Below are positions 10,638 to 20,448 of a stretch of 64,000 nt of DNA, piece by piece. The stretch is from the NCBI GenBank assembly GCA_003313425.1, contig NHZP01000003.1, positions 930,001 through 994,000 of the forward strand. The letters run 5' to 3'. The stretch comes from Pseudopyrenochaeta lycopersici. Its lineage: Eukaryota; Ascomycota; Dothideomycetes; Pleosporales; Pseudopyrenochaetaceae. Within the stretch, counting starts at the first letter, position 1. The number at the start of each line of letters is the position of its first letter. A program made the translations under genes and the position numbers. Under the pieces are notes generated by a model. It did not search any database. It was not told the DNA's origin and saw only the letters and a list, made by a program, of their open reading frames with translations.

Positions 10638-11996
10638 ATGACTACAGTACACATAAGCAAATCTTATTCTGAAGCTCTACTGCCAAAGTTAGTACCTCAT
10701 ATCATGCAAACAGAATGATGAACTGGCTTGATTGCTGATAAACCTCATAGAGCGGCTATTGTGAGTTTGTATTCGATCATCATATATCACTTACTTTGGC
10801 AAAGTATGTCTAATGCTCCATATTAGCATCCCTCAGACTACGATCTTGATTACGGCACCGATCTGTCCAATAGTGTCACTATCTCTAAAGCAGAGCATGG
10901 ATACTTAGTAGGTTAATTTTCCGCAGGACTAGGTTGCCATAGCTCGCTCCTCACTCCTTTCTGTGCGCTATTCTTGTATATGAACATCGGCTAATATGTT
11001 TGCTACCTGACAGCTCCAAGCAGTGCGAGAATACGGTACGTAGATCCGACCGATATCATATATCTCTAAGTGCAAAGCCTTTGTAATGGCTATGAATGGC
11101 TTCTGACCCGCTCCAGGCTTACTGAAGAATGCGCTATTTCGTGGCGGTCTGACAAAGGAGACGTTGGCGACGTTACTAAAAGGCGATAATGAGGGTGACG
11201 ATGAGCCGTCACCGGGCGACTACCGGGCAGAGGAGACGCTTGCCACACCAAAGGTAGCTCCCACTACAGTGGGCATGTCACCTCACATCGAGACCTCGCC
11301 GGTATCAAACAACCCCTGGAATGAAAACAGAAACGATAAGCAAGCGCCCGCTCAACGATTTCCTGGTCACGATCAGCGTACCATACACGTCGCCAATCTC
11401 CCAGAACGCACTACCTATAAAGACCTGGTTGGTATTGTTCGTGGTGGAAGGCTGTTGAATGTTTTCCTTAGCAGAAATCGAACTGCTACCGTCTCATTTG
11501 TCGAAGGAGCGGAAGATTTCCTAGCCTATACCAAGCGCAACGATATCTACCTCTATCTCAACAGGGTAAGCATGACTTGAGTAGGATGTGCATTCGTAGA
11601 AGCTGACTCATTTAGCTCAAATTTCGCTGGAGTGACCAACAGTTCCACGTGCCACCACATGTGTCTACCAAGATTGCCAGCGGGGCTACAAGAAACCTGA
11701 TCATCCAAGGCATTGGTGGAAAGCTCACGGCAGACCAGATTCGAGACCATTTGGAACACATCCACAATCTAGTCGTTGTCGACATATACTTCAAAAATGG
11801 CCATGCTTACATTTCCACCAACTCGATCCACAATGCCTTATTCGCGAAAACCTGCATGATGTCGCGCGCAGCGTACAAGGGAACACGAATAGATTACTAC
11901 TCAGACGAATGCGATGCCCCAATACAACGACCTGTATCGAAAGCCCATGTTTCCATCCCTCAGGTGTCAATGAAGCCTGTGCCTGTTGCAAACTAA
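10638..11996 (+). CDS. RRM RNA-binding protein, fungal Nrd1-like
   Basis: Six exons inferred by frame: 10638-10687, 10751-10760, 10827-10907, 11014-11035, 11117-11565 and 11616-11996; 330 residues. The start MTTVHISKSYSEALLPK and the later VTISKAEHGYLLQAVREYG resemble the paired N-terminal elements of a conserved Pezizomycotina RRM family related to fission-yeast nrd1. RRM 1 covers RTIHVANLPERTTYKDL to NRLKFRWSD. RRM 2 covers ASGATRNLIIQGIGG through CMMSRAAYKGTRIDYYSDEC. Exon 2 is only 10 nt and exon 4 only 22 nt; both are required to join the flanking blocks in one frame. Likely a regulator of mRNA fate; target unknown. Domain assignment is strong; the N-terminal exon chain is moderately certain. 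Confidence 0.82.
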
Positions 11997-12755
11997 TATA
12001 CCGTGCTTGATACTGGATCTGACAGTGGTTCCGACTCCGAGGAAAAATTTCCTAATGAAATCTACATGGGTCGGTAGTCGTCTTGGGTACGCAGAGCTGA
12101 AGCCTGAGTGTATGCAATTGAGGCAATGCTTTTCGTGCCAGCCAGGGCACTTCGTTCCGTTGACAAACATGCGCAACGCCGCTCGATAAATTTCTTGCGC
12201 AACCGGGCCCTGGCCTTTCAAACCGCATTGCACGGTTGTGGCACTTTTGGTCTCCCAAAACCTAGTGTATGAACCCATTGAGGGCTCATTAAAGAAGTGA
12301 ACTGTCGCCCCTTGATCCCTTTCCTTTCTCCTTCCCTTCTATTAAGTCCGTTCCTCTCCTGTAGGGTACCACAAAATTGTGTGTGGCATTTGTTTATCGT
12401 ATACTCTCAACATGGAAACTTAGGACTGGGCTTTCATATATATTATAAACGTTGCGTGGAGTATGGTTCCTTATTCATAGATACCCGTCGCTGCTACAAC
12501 ACACCATGGAAGTTGATCATTTAAGATTATATTTCCATGCCCATGGCCATGACAGAAGCGCAAGGCATTGTGTTGCCACATGCAGAGATGATATATGATG
12601 ATATTGTTGCTAAAAAAGCTTATCCAACCTTAGCGGGCAGTAGCTCTATGTGGGGAAACGAAACCTTGCTTTCACTCTAAGCCGTACTTAAAGGGACACA
12701 ACTCCAACCATCGACGCACAACATCTCTTCGTCAGACTTAACACATTTATTCATC
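11997..12755. other. Intergenic, no supported gene
   Basis: Gap between two plus-strand genes, holding the 3' end of the RRM gene and the promoter of the nitrilase-like gene. A pyrimidine-rich tract lies at about 12310-12365. No domain-bearing reading frame is seen. Confidence 0.5.
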
Positions 12756-14073
12756 ATGGCACCAATAGTTAAAGTTGCAGTCATTCAGCTCTATCCAAAA
12801 GTTTGTCAATGCTTTCCCATCCTGTCCCACTTTCCCCAGCTCCTGTCTTGTACTTACCTCGGTACAGCCCATGCAACTCGAACACAACTTCAACAAAGCT
12901 GCAAACTTTGTTCGCTCTGCAGCAGCACAAGGAGCGGAACTCGCCGTTCTTCCGGAGTACCATTTGACAAACTGGATGCCTAAGGACCCGGGGTTCGTGG
13001 GGCTGTGTGATCAATGGGAGATTTATTTGCAAAAGTATCGGGACTTGGCAAGGGAGTGTGGTATTTGTACGATATGTTTCAAGATTTGATCTGATGATTC
13101 GGTGGCGAGGCTCAAGCATTAGGACTGACCATCTAGCAGGCATTGTCCCCGGCACGATAGTTGAAAGCCATAAAGAGAATGAGAGAGAGGAAGATAAGCT
13201 TCTGAACGTATGCTATTTCATCGATCACGAAGGGAATATCACGGGGAAGTATGTCAAGAAGAACCTGTGGTATGTGAAACATCTCTTCCCGCCCGAACAT
13301 GCCCGTGCCGTCCCGCGCTGAACTTTAAACATTGCACGGAGGCTGAGCCGGATCTCCATGCTGAATATTTACCCATCTCTCGTAGACACTTTTTGCATAA
13401 GCGAAAGTTCATACTGATCGCTGTTTGAAACAGGGGTCCGGAACGCGACCACCTCACCGGTTCGGGGCGTGATGTGCATCAAGTCTTCGATACACCAATC
13501 GGAAAGGTTGGCTTGCTGATTTGCTGGGACCTGGCGTTCCCAGAGGCGTTCAGAGAGTTGATTGCAAATGGGGCAAAAATCATGTACGTTCTTGCCGGTA
13601 ACCGGGCTGCATGAAGGGTCCATGATGGTACACTGACTGCATATTTTTTTAATTTTAGTGTAATTCCGACCTTCTGGACACTCAACGATTGCAACGAAGC
13701 GGGCTTGAAACAAAATCCCTCAGCCGAAGCACTATTTTTGGATAGTATGCTTACGGCCAGGGCGTTTGAGAACACTTGCGGTACGTCATCCGCTATCTCC
13801 TTTCATTGAACGTTCATGCTGACGGATAAAGCTGTCGTTTTTGCCAATGCTGGTGGGCCCCCAGGCCGCGGATATGCCGGCCTTTCACAAGTTACTGTAC
13901 CTTTTATCGGACCTTTAACGAAATTGGGGGGCTGTGCCGAAGGAATGAGTGTCGTGGACATCGATATGCAGATACTGGAGGATGCAGAAGACAATTACAA
14001 GGTCAGGAGTGACATCGCAAGGGATGACTGGCATTACGATTATAGGCATTCAAGGACGAAGCAGAAATTGTGA
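12756..14073 (+). CDS. Carbon-nitrogen hydrolase (nitrilase superfamily)
   Basis: Six exons: 12756-12800, 12868-13066, 13140-13269, 13434-13583, 13659-13780 and 13832-14073; 295 residues. Enzymes of this superfamily hydrolyse amides or nitriles through a Glu-Lys-Cys triad. The triad is visible: Glu45 in VLPEYHLTNW, Lys121 or 122 in GKYVKKNLW, and Cys155 in LLICWDLAFPEAF. The downstream blocks ENTCAVVFANAGGPPGRGYAG and GLSQVTVPF are typical of the amidase branch. Each splice restores one of these motifs, for example the third intron joins NL to WGPERDH. The third intron is long (164 nt); the others are 51-75 nt. Nitrilase-proper, omega-amidase and carbamoylase activities cannot be told apart from sequence alone. 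Confidence 0.88.
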
Positions 14074-14317
14074 GGGTTTGCAGTAAGAGTTGAGATTAAT
14101 CTGATTGTTCTGTAGAATAAAAGAAACGTGATTAAACAAACATGACTGAAACCACATCGCCATGCGCACGCTAACAACGCAACCAAATACGCAACACACA
14201 TGCCCAATATTAACATAGACGCCAAGTATCCCTAAATGCTCCGATGCTCACGAAAAATCAGATGGTCCATTAGAGTGACCACCACGCTGCCAAAACCTCT
14301 CCCCGTCTTCAATTGCA

Positions 14318-14806
14318 TTAGCTTTGTCCACTCGTGCTAGTCTCGCTGTCCGACCTGTCTAGCTTTGGAGCGCACCCTATCTCGGTCGTTGTGATTCCAT
14401 TCTCATCCGTGCTCCAAGATTCGCCAACAACCACAACTCTTGTCTTATTGGGTTCTAGGAACTTTTTCTCGTCTTCGGCCAGGAGTGCAGCATTCTCTTT
14501 TTCGTATATGGTGTTGTAGAACTTCTGGAAGATTTTTTCGCAGGGGAAATTCATTTCCGCGATGCAGTCAAAATCGAGGTCGTGCACCTCGCCTCTTAGC
14601 ATGAGCAGAGGACGATCGCGATTTGCTGGTCCACCGAAACCTTTCCGAGTAATCCGAGCGCAGTATTGACGCCGGAAGGTCTTGGGCCAGTATGCGCCGA
14701 CTAGAGAGCGAGCCAGCGGGATATGCTTGTGTTCATAATGGTCTTTGAATTCTTCCGAAGTGAGACTCGGATTTCTCGTGATGAAAAGAAGGATGGTGTA
14801 CGTCAT
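14318..14806 (-). CDS. EthD-domain protein
   Basis: Single exon, 162 residues. It starts MTYTILLFITRNPSLTSEEF followed by KDHYEHKHIPLARSL, the ferredoxin-like dimeric alpha-beta-barrel pattern of EthD proteins with its conserved histidines. Some relatives decarboxylate or cyclise polyketides; many are uncharacterised. The C-terminal 30 residues are hydrophilic and rich in Thr and Ser. The gene is convergent with the hydrolase gene and divergent from eIF3l. No polyketide synthase is nearby, so a secondary-metabolism role is not supported here. Confidence 0.85.
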   Translation of the reverse strand: MTYTILLFITRNPSLTSEEFKDHYEHKHIPLARSLVGAYWPKTFRRQYCARITRKGFGGPANRDRPLLMLRGEVHDLDFDCIAEMNFPCEKIFQKFYNTIYEKENAALLAEDEKKFLEPNKTRVVVVGESWSTDENGITTTEIGCAPKLDRSDSETSTSGQS

Positions 14807-15355
14807 GTTTGACTTTGAAGTGCGTCAATTAAGGATGCTGCAAGGGAGTGGAGATGCCCTCTGTAAATGAAGGAGAGGTTTTTGACTGCTGCAGATGATA
14901 GTTTTTAGAAGCCTAAGAGACCCCTCTGGCTTTAAAAGTGCTGTACCTCCAAGACGTGCAACCAAGCGGGAACATGTACCCTTGGGGGCCGCGACCATAT
15001 TCACCATCCATCTTCATGCACTAGCCCTAGAATTCAGGACCTCACTCCGCCTGAACCAGACAGGTTCGCCCTAGTTTCCCGCCATCAAAGTGTAAAGCTA
15101 AGGCTGATACTGGTGATTCAATACGATTCAGGGGACGCGAAACGAGGCCGCGGGAGTCGGTTGGGGTGAGGTTAGCCCTGCCCCTCCTAATCCCGGCCAC
15201 AGGTCGCGCTTTCGCACTATCGATAACGACGCCTTGGCGCACAACTGAACGCCAAATATTCACAAGTGTGACAGAGGTGGGGAGCCTTGACAAGCACGAC
15301 GACACTTCCCGCTCGCCCCAACGCACCCGTGCCGCCCATCGACCGATCATCGAAG
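14807..15355. other. Divergent promoter region of EthD gene and eIF3l
   Basis: 549 bp between two outward-facing starts. The 15287-15355 stretch is open in frame with eIF3l but starts with TTG, so it is treated as 5' UTR. No repeats or other genes seen. Confidence 0.5.
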
Positions 15356-16881
15356 ATGAGTGCGCGAGCGCCCCAGTATCAGAATGGCGACGCTGCCAGG
15401 CGCGGCGACTCAGACTCGGAGGAGGAGCTGATGGCGAACGACTACAGGGAGCAGGCGCAATATGATGGCATGGACGACCTGGACCGGATGCACTCGATTA
15501 CGAGTAACCAGGACATCCACGCACAGTTGCAGGCCGCAGCGACGCCTCTCGAATTTCAGGCGACTCTGGAGACAAAGTTTGCGAGCTACGACAACTACTG
15601 CAATCTCTTCCACTACATCCTAAACTCCGAGGGGCCCGTCGATCTCGAGGTTCCAAACGTAAGGAAATCTGCACGGGCTGGCACATGCCACGGCTAACAT
15701 GGCGGGTAGTACTATTGGGCCTGGGACGTCATTGATGAGTTCATCTATCAGTTCAACAGCTTCTGCAGCTACCGCCAACGCGTCGCCCAGAAGAACGAGA
15801 ATGGAGAGGAGATACAACTGTTGCGGGAGAATCCGAACACATGGGGCTGCTACAGCGTGCTTAACGTCCTCTACTCTTTGATCCAACGGTCACAGATTAG
15901 CGAACAGCTTGGCGCTATGAAGCGTGGCGAGGATTCGAACGCATATGCTGGCGAGTACGGCAGCCGACCACTATACAAGATGTTGGGATACTTCTCCATC
16001 ATTGGCCTTCTGCGCGTTCACTGTCTGCTTGGAGACTTTAGCCTTGCGCTCAAGACGCTCGATGATATCGAGCTTAACAAGAAGGCCATGTTCGCACGTG
16101 TCATGGCTGCCCACTTCACAACCTACTATTATGTTGGTTTCTCGTACATGATGATGCGACGATATGCCGACGCCATCCGCATGTTCAGCCACATCTTGGT
16201 CTACGTCTCAAGAACGAAGAACTTCCAGAAGAACGCCCAGTACGATTCCATCACAAAGAAGAATGATCAGATGTACGCACTGATTGCCATCTGCGTGGCC
16301 TTCCAGCCCACAAGACTTGATGATACCATCCACACTGCTCTAAGGGAGAAGTACGGTGAGCAGTTCAACAGGCTTCAGCGTGGTGGACCTGATGCTCTTC
16401 CCCTGTTCGAAGAGCTCTTCCGCACCGCATGCCCCAAGTTCATCAGCCCAACTCCACCCGACTTCGACAACCCAGAGATCAACATCGACCCCGTTGAGCA
16501 TCACCTTCGCATTTTCATGGACGAGGTCAAGACCAACATGATGTCTCCTACCGTCAAGAGTTACCTCAAGCTCTACACCACCATGGACCTGAAGAAGCTC
16601 GCTGGTTTCTTGGAAGTCGAGCCAGAGAAGTTGAGGTGTTGGCTACTCGTCAACAAGCAAAGGAATAGGCAAACAAGGTGGAGCGAGGGCGGTCTGCTGG
16701 AGGGAGATGTTATCCACAGCAGCGATCTCGACTATGCTATGGAGGGAGTAAGTTCAACAACCCATAAGTTAAAATAAATATAGATGCTAATGCTCAGCAG
16801 GATCTCATCCATGTCTCTGAGGCAAAGGTCGGCAGGAGGTTGGTAGATTGGTACCTGCGCAACTTGGCCAGGACGTACTAG
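15356..16881 (+). CDS. eIF3l: Eukaryotic translation initiation factor 3 subunit L
   Basis: Three exons: 15356-15658, 15710-16747 and 16801-16881; 473 residues, matching the family. eIF3l belongs to the PCI/MPN core of eIF3, which organises the 40S pre-initiation complex. Diagnostic blocks include YWAWDVIDEFIYQFNSFCSY, PLYKMLGYFSIIGLLRVHCL, FARVMAAHFTTYYYVGFSYM and, in the C-terminal PCI domain, LGYF-to-LAGFLEVEPEKLRCWLL. The last exon adds DLIHVSEAKVGRRL and WYLRNLARTY, ending at TAG 16879-16881. The second intron ends in a tandem acceptor (CAGCAG at 16795-16800), so isoforms with or without one Gln are possible. The upstream in-frame extension lacks an ATG, so the start at 15356 is secure. 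Confidence 0.93.
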
Positions 16882-17733
16882 AGATTGAAGAAGCAAGGGA
16901 AGGTATTTCGATCACATCTGGAGCCAAACCTTATGGGAAAGCATTGCGACTTGGAGTTAGACGGGTTCATGGCATGGTCTGAAAAGCATAGTTGGGCGGA
17001 GGCTCAAGGAAAGCTCGCGCAACTGAGGAGGAAATATAGCCTGGGATCTCCGTATAGCTATAACAGGGTGATGCTGCCCGCCGTGGGCGAGGATAGAGCC
17101 TGAAGGAGGTGATGGGGTTTGACAGCATCATGGGGGTTGAGCATAATGAAGAGCGAAGAAAGTTTGATGATTTCAAAATGCATCTTGAACGATTCGAACA
17201 CAGTGAGATTTGGTTAATGTGTGTGTGTGTGATTACTTCGTATGTGGAAATGAGTGCTTCATGTTGAAAGGAGGCGGGCCTGCTGTCAACGCTATGAGTG
17301 GACAGCGTCTCTCAAACATGGACATCCCCTTCTACTCGACCAACACCACCAAAACCAGTCGACAAGCAGCAAGTGCTGGCGATATTATAGAGGCCGTGCT
17401 TGGGATAGTGAGCAAGCATATCACGACAACAATGAAGTGACGGTGCCTGCCCCTCATCGGTGTTCGCAGCCGCTGCTTCACTTGGCCCGTCCGACTGCAC
17501 CTGCACCGATCTGGTCACGGATCCAGATCGCCACATCCTCACCGACATACCAACCGTGGCTACCGTAGCATTGTCCCGAGCTTGAAACGTTCCAAAGCAA
17601 CAGCGCTGTTATTCTTGACGCTGCCTGCGGCGGGGTAAAGTCGAATATAGCCACACGCACCGCGCAAGCAACACCCTCAGCGCCAGCAGGTGAGACCACG
17701 GTAAAGCGCGTCACAAAAGCAACAGTCTCCAAC
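16882..17733. other. Intergenic with a short (TG)7 run
   Basis: Gap between two plus-strand genes. (TG)7 runs from 17218 to 17231. Open frames around 17210-17440 and 17254-17568 have no recognisable features and probably belong to UTRs or the promoter of the next gene. Confidence 0.45.
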
Positions 17734-18609
17734 ATGGCACCCGACCTGAACTCGGTGCCCGAGTCTCCACGTCCGAATGTCACGAGCAACCCATCGAGCA
17801 CGCAGCCTGCGTCGGGCTCTCTGTCCCGCCAGAACTCGACCCCAGCGTCAAGGCGAGCTTCGCAGATATACCCCATGAGCCCTCCACCACTGCCTTTAGC
17901 GTCTCCTGGAGGCACCATCCCCCAGTCCGCTCATTCTGGAGCCCAGCATGGACACATCGCGTTCCCACCTCTCAGCCCGAGCATGAGCGGTCATGTATCA
18001 AGCGTGGATTCTGCAGGCGTGCCAATGCGGCATCCACGACCTATGACGGCCGCAGAAATGCACTTGGAGCTTGAAAAGGAACAAGAAGCAGTTGTCAATC
18101 GCCTGACGCGTGAGCTCTCCGCCCTACGCGCCCACTCTGCATCTGTAGCCTCAACGACATCGAATGCTACGGATTCCTCCGCCGCTCACGCCGAGTTCCT
18201 GACCGGCCCAATGCACCCCACATCTTCACGCCGCCACCGCAGCTCCTCAAGCGTCTCTCGAAGCGGCCTGCCCCCGGGCACATATCCACACCGGTACTCC
18301 ATCTCCTCCCAACCAGCAACGACCGAGCCCTTACACAGAGACCACAGAAGCTCAAGCGTTGTGAGCACGCCAAGGTACGAGGAGGTCGCACAGCATAGAG
18401 CGGAGTTGGAGGAAGTCAAGAAGGAGAATGAAGCGTTGAAGCAGAGGATCAGAGATCTTGAGCGCATGATCCGCGGGAGCGATGCTGAGGGGCAGAGGGG
18501 CAGGAGGGGGGCACCGCCAGCACAGCAGGGCAGCGCGGTTGGCAATGGAACCAGCACTACCGAGGGGGCCACTAGTGTGGCCGCCGTTCCTTCAGAGAGC
18601 AGTCAATAG
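17734..18609 (+). CDS. Conserved fungal protein with a coiled coil, function unknown
   Basis: Single exon, 291 residues. The N-terminal 100 residues and the middle are low-complexity, rich in Ser, Pro and Thr. One conserved-looking helical block is MTAAEMHLELEKEQEAVVNR followed by LTRELSALRA (near residues 106-135), and a second coiled-coil-like stretch is YEEVAQHRAELEEVKKENEA and LKQRIRDLERMIRG (near 210-245). No enzyme or DNA-binding domain is visible; the coiled coils suggest oligomerisation or scaffolding. Composition and a clear ATG context support a real gene, but I cannot name it. Confidence 0.75.
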   Translation: MAPDLNSVPESPRPNVTSNPSSTQPASGSLSRQNSTPASRRASQIYPMSPPPLPLASPGGTIPQSAHSGAQHGHIAFPPLSPSMSGHVSSVDSAGVPMRHPRPMTAAEMHLELEKEQEAVVNRLTRELSALRAHSASVASTTSNATDSSAAHAEFLTGPMHPTSSRRHRSSSSVSRSGLPPGTYPHRYSISSQPATTEPLHRDHRSSSVVSTPRYEEVAQHRAELEEVKKENEALKQRIRDLERMIRGSDAEGQRGRRGAPPAQQGSAVGNGTSTTEGATSVAAVPSESSQ

Positions 18610-19388
18610 GGTGGAGATGGTGTGGCCATTGAAAAGCCAAGGCGCGGCACTGTTGTACAGTAACAAGTGGAATTCTCTCCAGCAAAGGCCTGCACACAGC
18701 CCCCTCTATTTGGTATCCCAGAAGAAGTTCAGCATTATGATTATGGTTGATTCGGGTGAAAGAGTCCATGGTGATAGATCAAAAGGACGGCGTCATGGCG
18801 CAACATCCTCATGCGGTATCCAAGCAGCTTCACGAATGAATAGATTAGGTTAAAAGCCTATCTTTACGATTGACAAGCTCTATCTCCAAAGCTTTCTTGT
18901 TCTTGTCATTCTCCTAATGAGCCTTATCAGAGAGTTTCTTTTTGTCGGAGATTTAGCAATCGCTAGTGACGGTTGATCATCAACCCTCCCGTATGCCTTA
19001 TCCTAGTGTAGATCCGGGTCGTAGAAGAAACCACTACAGATCGACACCAAGGATTGGCTCCTGACATGTCGCCAGACTAATTCGGTTAACCGGCTCTCGA
19101 TCGAGTGATGATTATGCTAGCCCTCGGGTAGCAAGGGAGAGCACGGATTGGGCCAAGACCTTTGGCTCACGTCATAATCGTTCAGAGTGGAAAAGCAATG
19201 GGGATACAGAACCTGGCAGAAGATTGTAACGGACTTGGATACTGGTGGACTGAGTACTTATGAAGCGGCCATCTGGTGGTGCGGAATGACTGGAAAGTAA
19301 CATTTTATTCCGTACAACACCAAACCCACCAAGCTATCTCTCATATTAATATCAAACCCATGTCTTTTACACTCTATATCTTTACACA
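18610..19388. other. Intergenic, no supported gene
   Basis: AT-richer gap between two plus-strand genes. It contains short palindromes (such as GGTTAACC near 19084) but no coding signal or repeat array. Confidence 0.45.
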
Positions 19389-20042
19389 ATGGGAAATATG
19401 ATGACTTGGTTTGTCAATCTCAGGTCGAAGCTCACAAGTTTTCAAAAGTCTGGGCACCGAGACGAAGATAATGGCACAGGTATGCTTCCCTCCTATGTCT
19501 ATATCAATCATCCAGTCCTTCTTTCTTCATCTGACCCCTTGACAACATACTTTAAAACAGTCCATCAGTTCTAGGACGAACAGATTATTAACACACTAGC
19601 AGCACAAGCACAACAATCATCACCTCCTCAGCACTCCTCTCCATCATCATCATCATCCCCCTCCTACTTCACCTCGCAACAACAATCACCACCAGCATCC
19701 CCACAACCAGCAAAACCACTTCTCCATCCCATCCCGGAATCCATAATCGCCGCCACGGAAAAGGGCATGATATGTGAAAACCTAATGTGCTCAAGCTTAC
19801 CAAGCCCGGCGCTGCAACAGCAGTATCCGAACAGCCACTTCTCTCCGTGCCAAGGACGGCAGGATGGGACTCGCATGGCGTCGCTGGGCTCGAGAGACGG
19901 TCGTGAGCAGCCAGAGCATGAGACGGAAGCAAGCTCACCGGTGCTGGGGAGGGCGAAAGAGGGAGCTGGTGGGCAGGGGATGCGAGGTAGTTGGGGCGCG
20001 GGTAGTGGGCGGTGCGTGAGGTGGAAGGGTACTGATGCGTAG
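19389..20042 (+). CDS. Small hypothetical protein, Gln/Ser/Pro-rich
   Basis: Modelled as 19389-19479 joined to 19600-20042 (177 residues) across a 120-nt intron. Exon 1 encodes MGNMMTWFVNLRSKLTSF followed by a charged stretch. Exon 2 starts with Gln/Ser/Pro low complexity, then a more ordered segment TEKGMICENLMCSSLPSPAL with QQYPNSHFSPCQGRQDGTR. The G at the end of exon 1 completes a codon with either of two tandem acceptors (TAG at 19597-19599, CAG at 19600-19602). Support is frame continuity across the splice and a plausible Kozak context; there is no recognised domain. It could be a lineage-specific gene or a misread of intergenic DNA. Confidence 0.45.
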
Positions 20043-20448
20043 TAGGGGTCAGGTTGCAGAGGAGGGATGTGGATTTGAGGAGTTTAATTGGAGTACTCTG
20101 GAGTTCTTTGGAGTATTGAAAAGGGTTGGGTGGGTACTCGATTTGCACTTGACTTCACAAAAACAACTGAAGAGTCCCGTGACAAAGGTTCCTTCTTGTA
20201 GTGTATCATCAAATTAAACTTCAGCAAGGTATGCGATGCTAAGTTGTCTAAATGCACGCTAAATCGAGCCCCATATCGGATACAACCTTATCGCTCAACA
20301 GTCCACGTTCACTAAAAGGTCTTCTACCTCAGACCCCTCTGGTAGCCAATCAAGCCATGCTCTTGCCCAGTTCCCAAGAACATGGGAACCCGTCTCCAAA
20401 TCTCAAGCTGAACGACACGTCACGGAAGTCGCCAGAGCTGCGTCATGT
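20043..20448. other. Convergent 3' regions, no gene
   Basis: Between the end of the small plus-strand gene and the end of the minus-strand RRM gene. It holds only presumed 3' UTRs. Confidence 0.5.
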
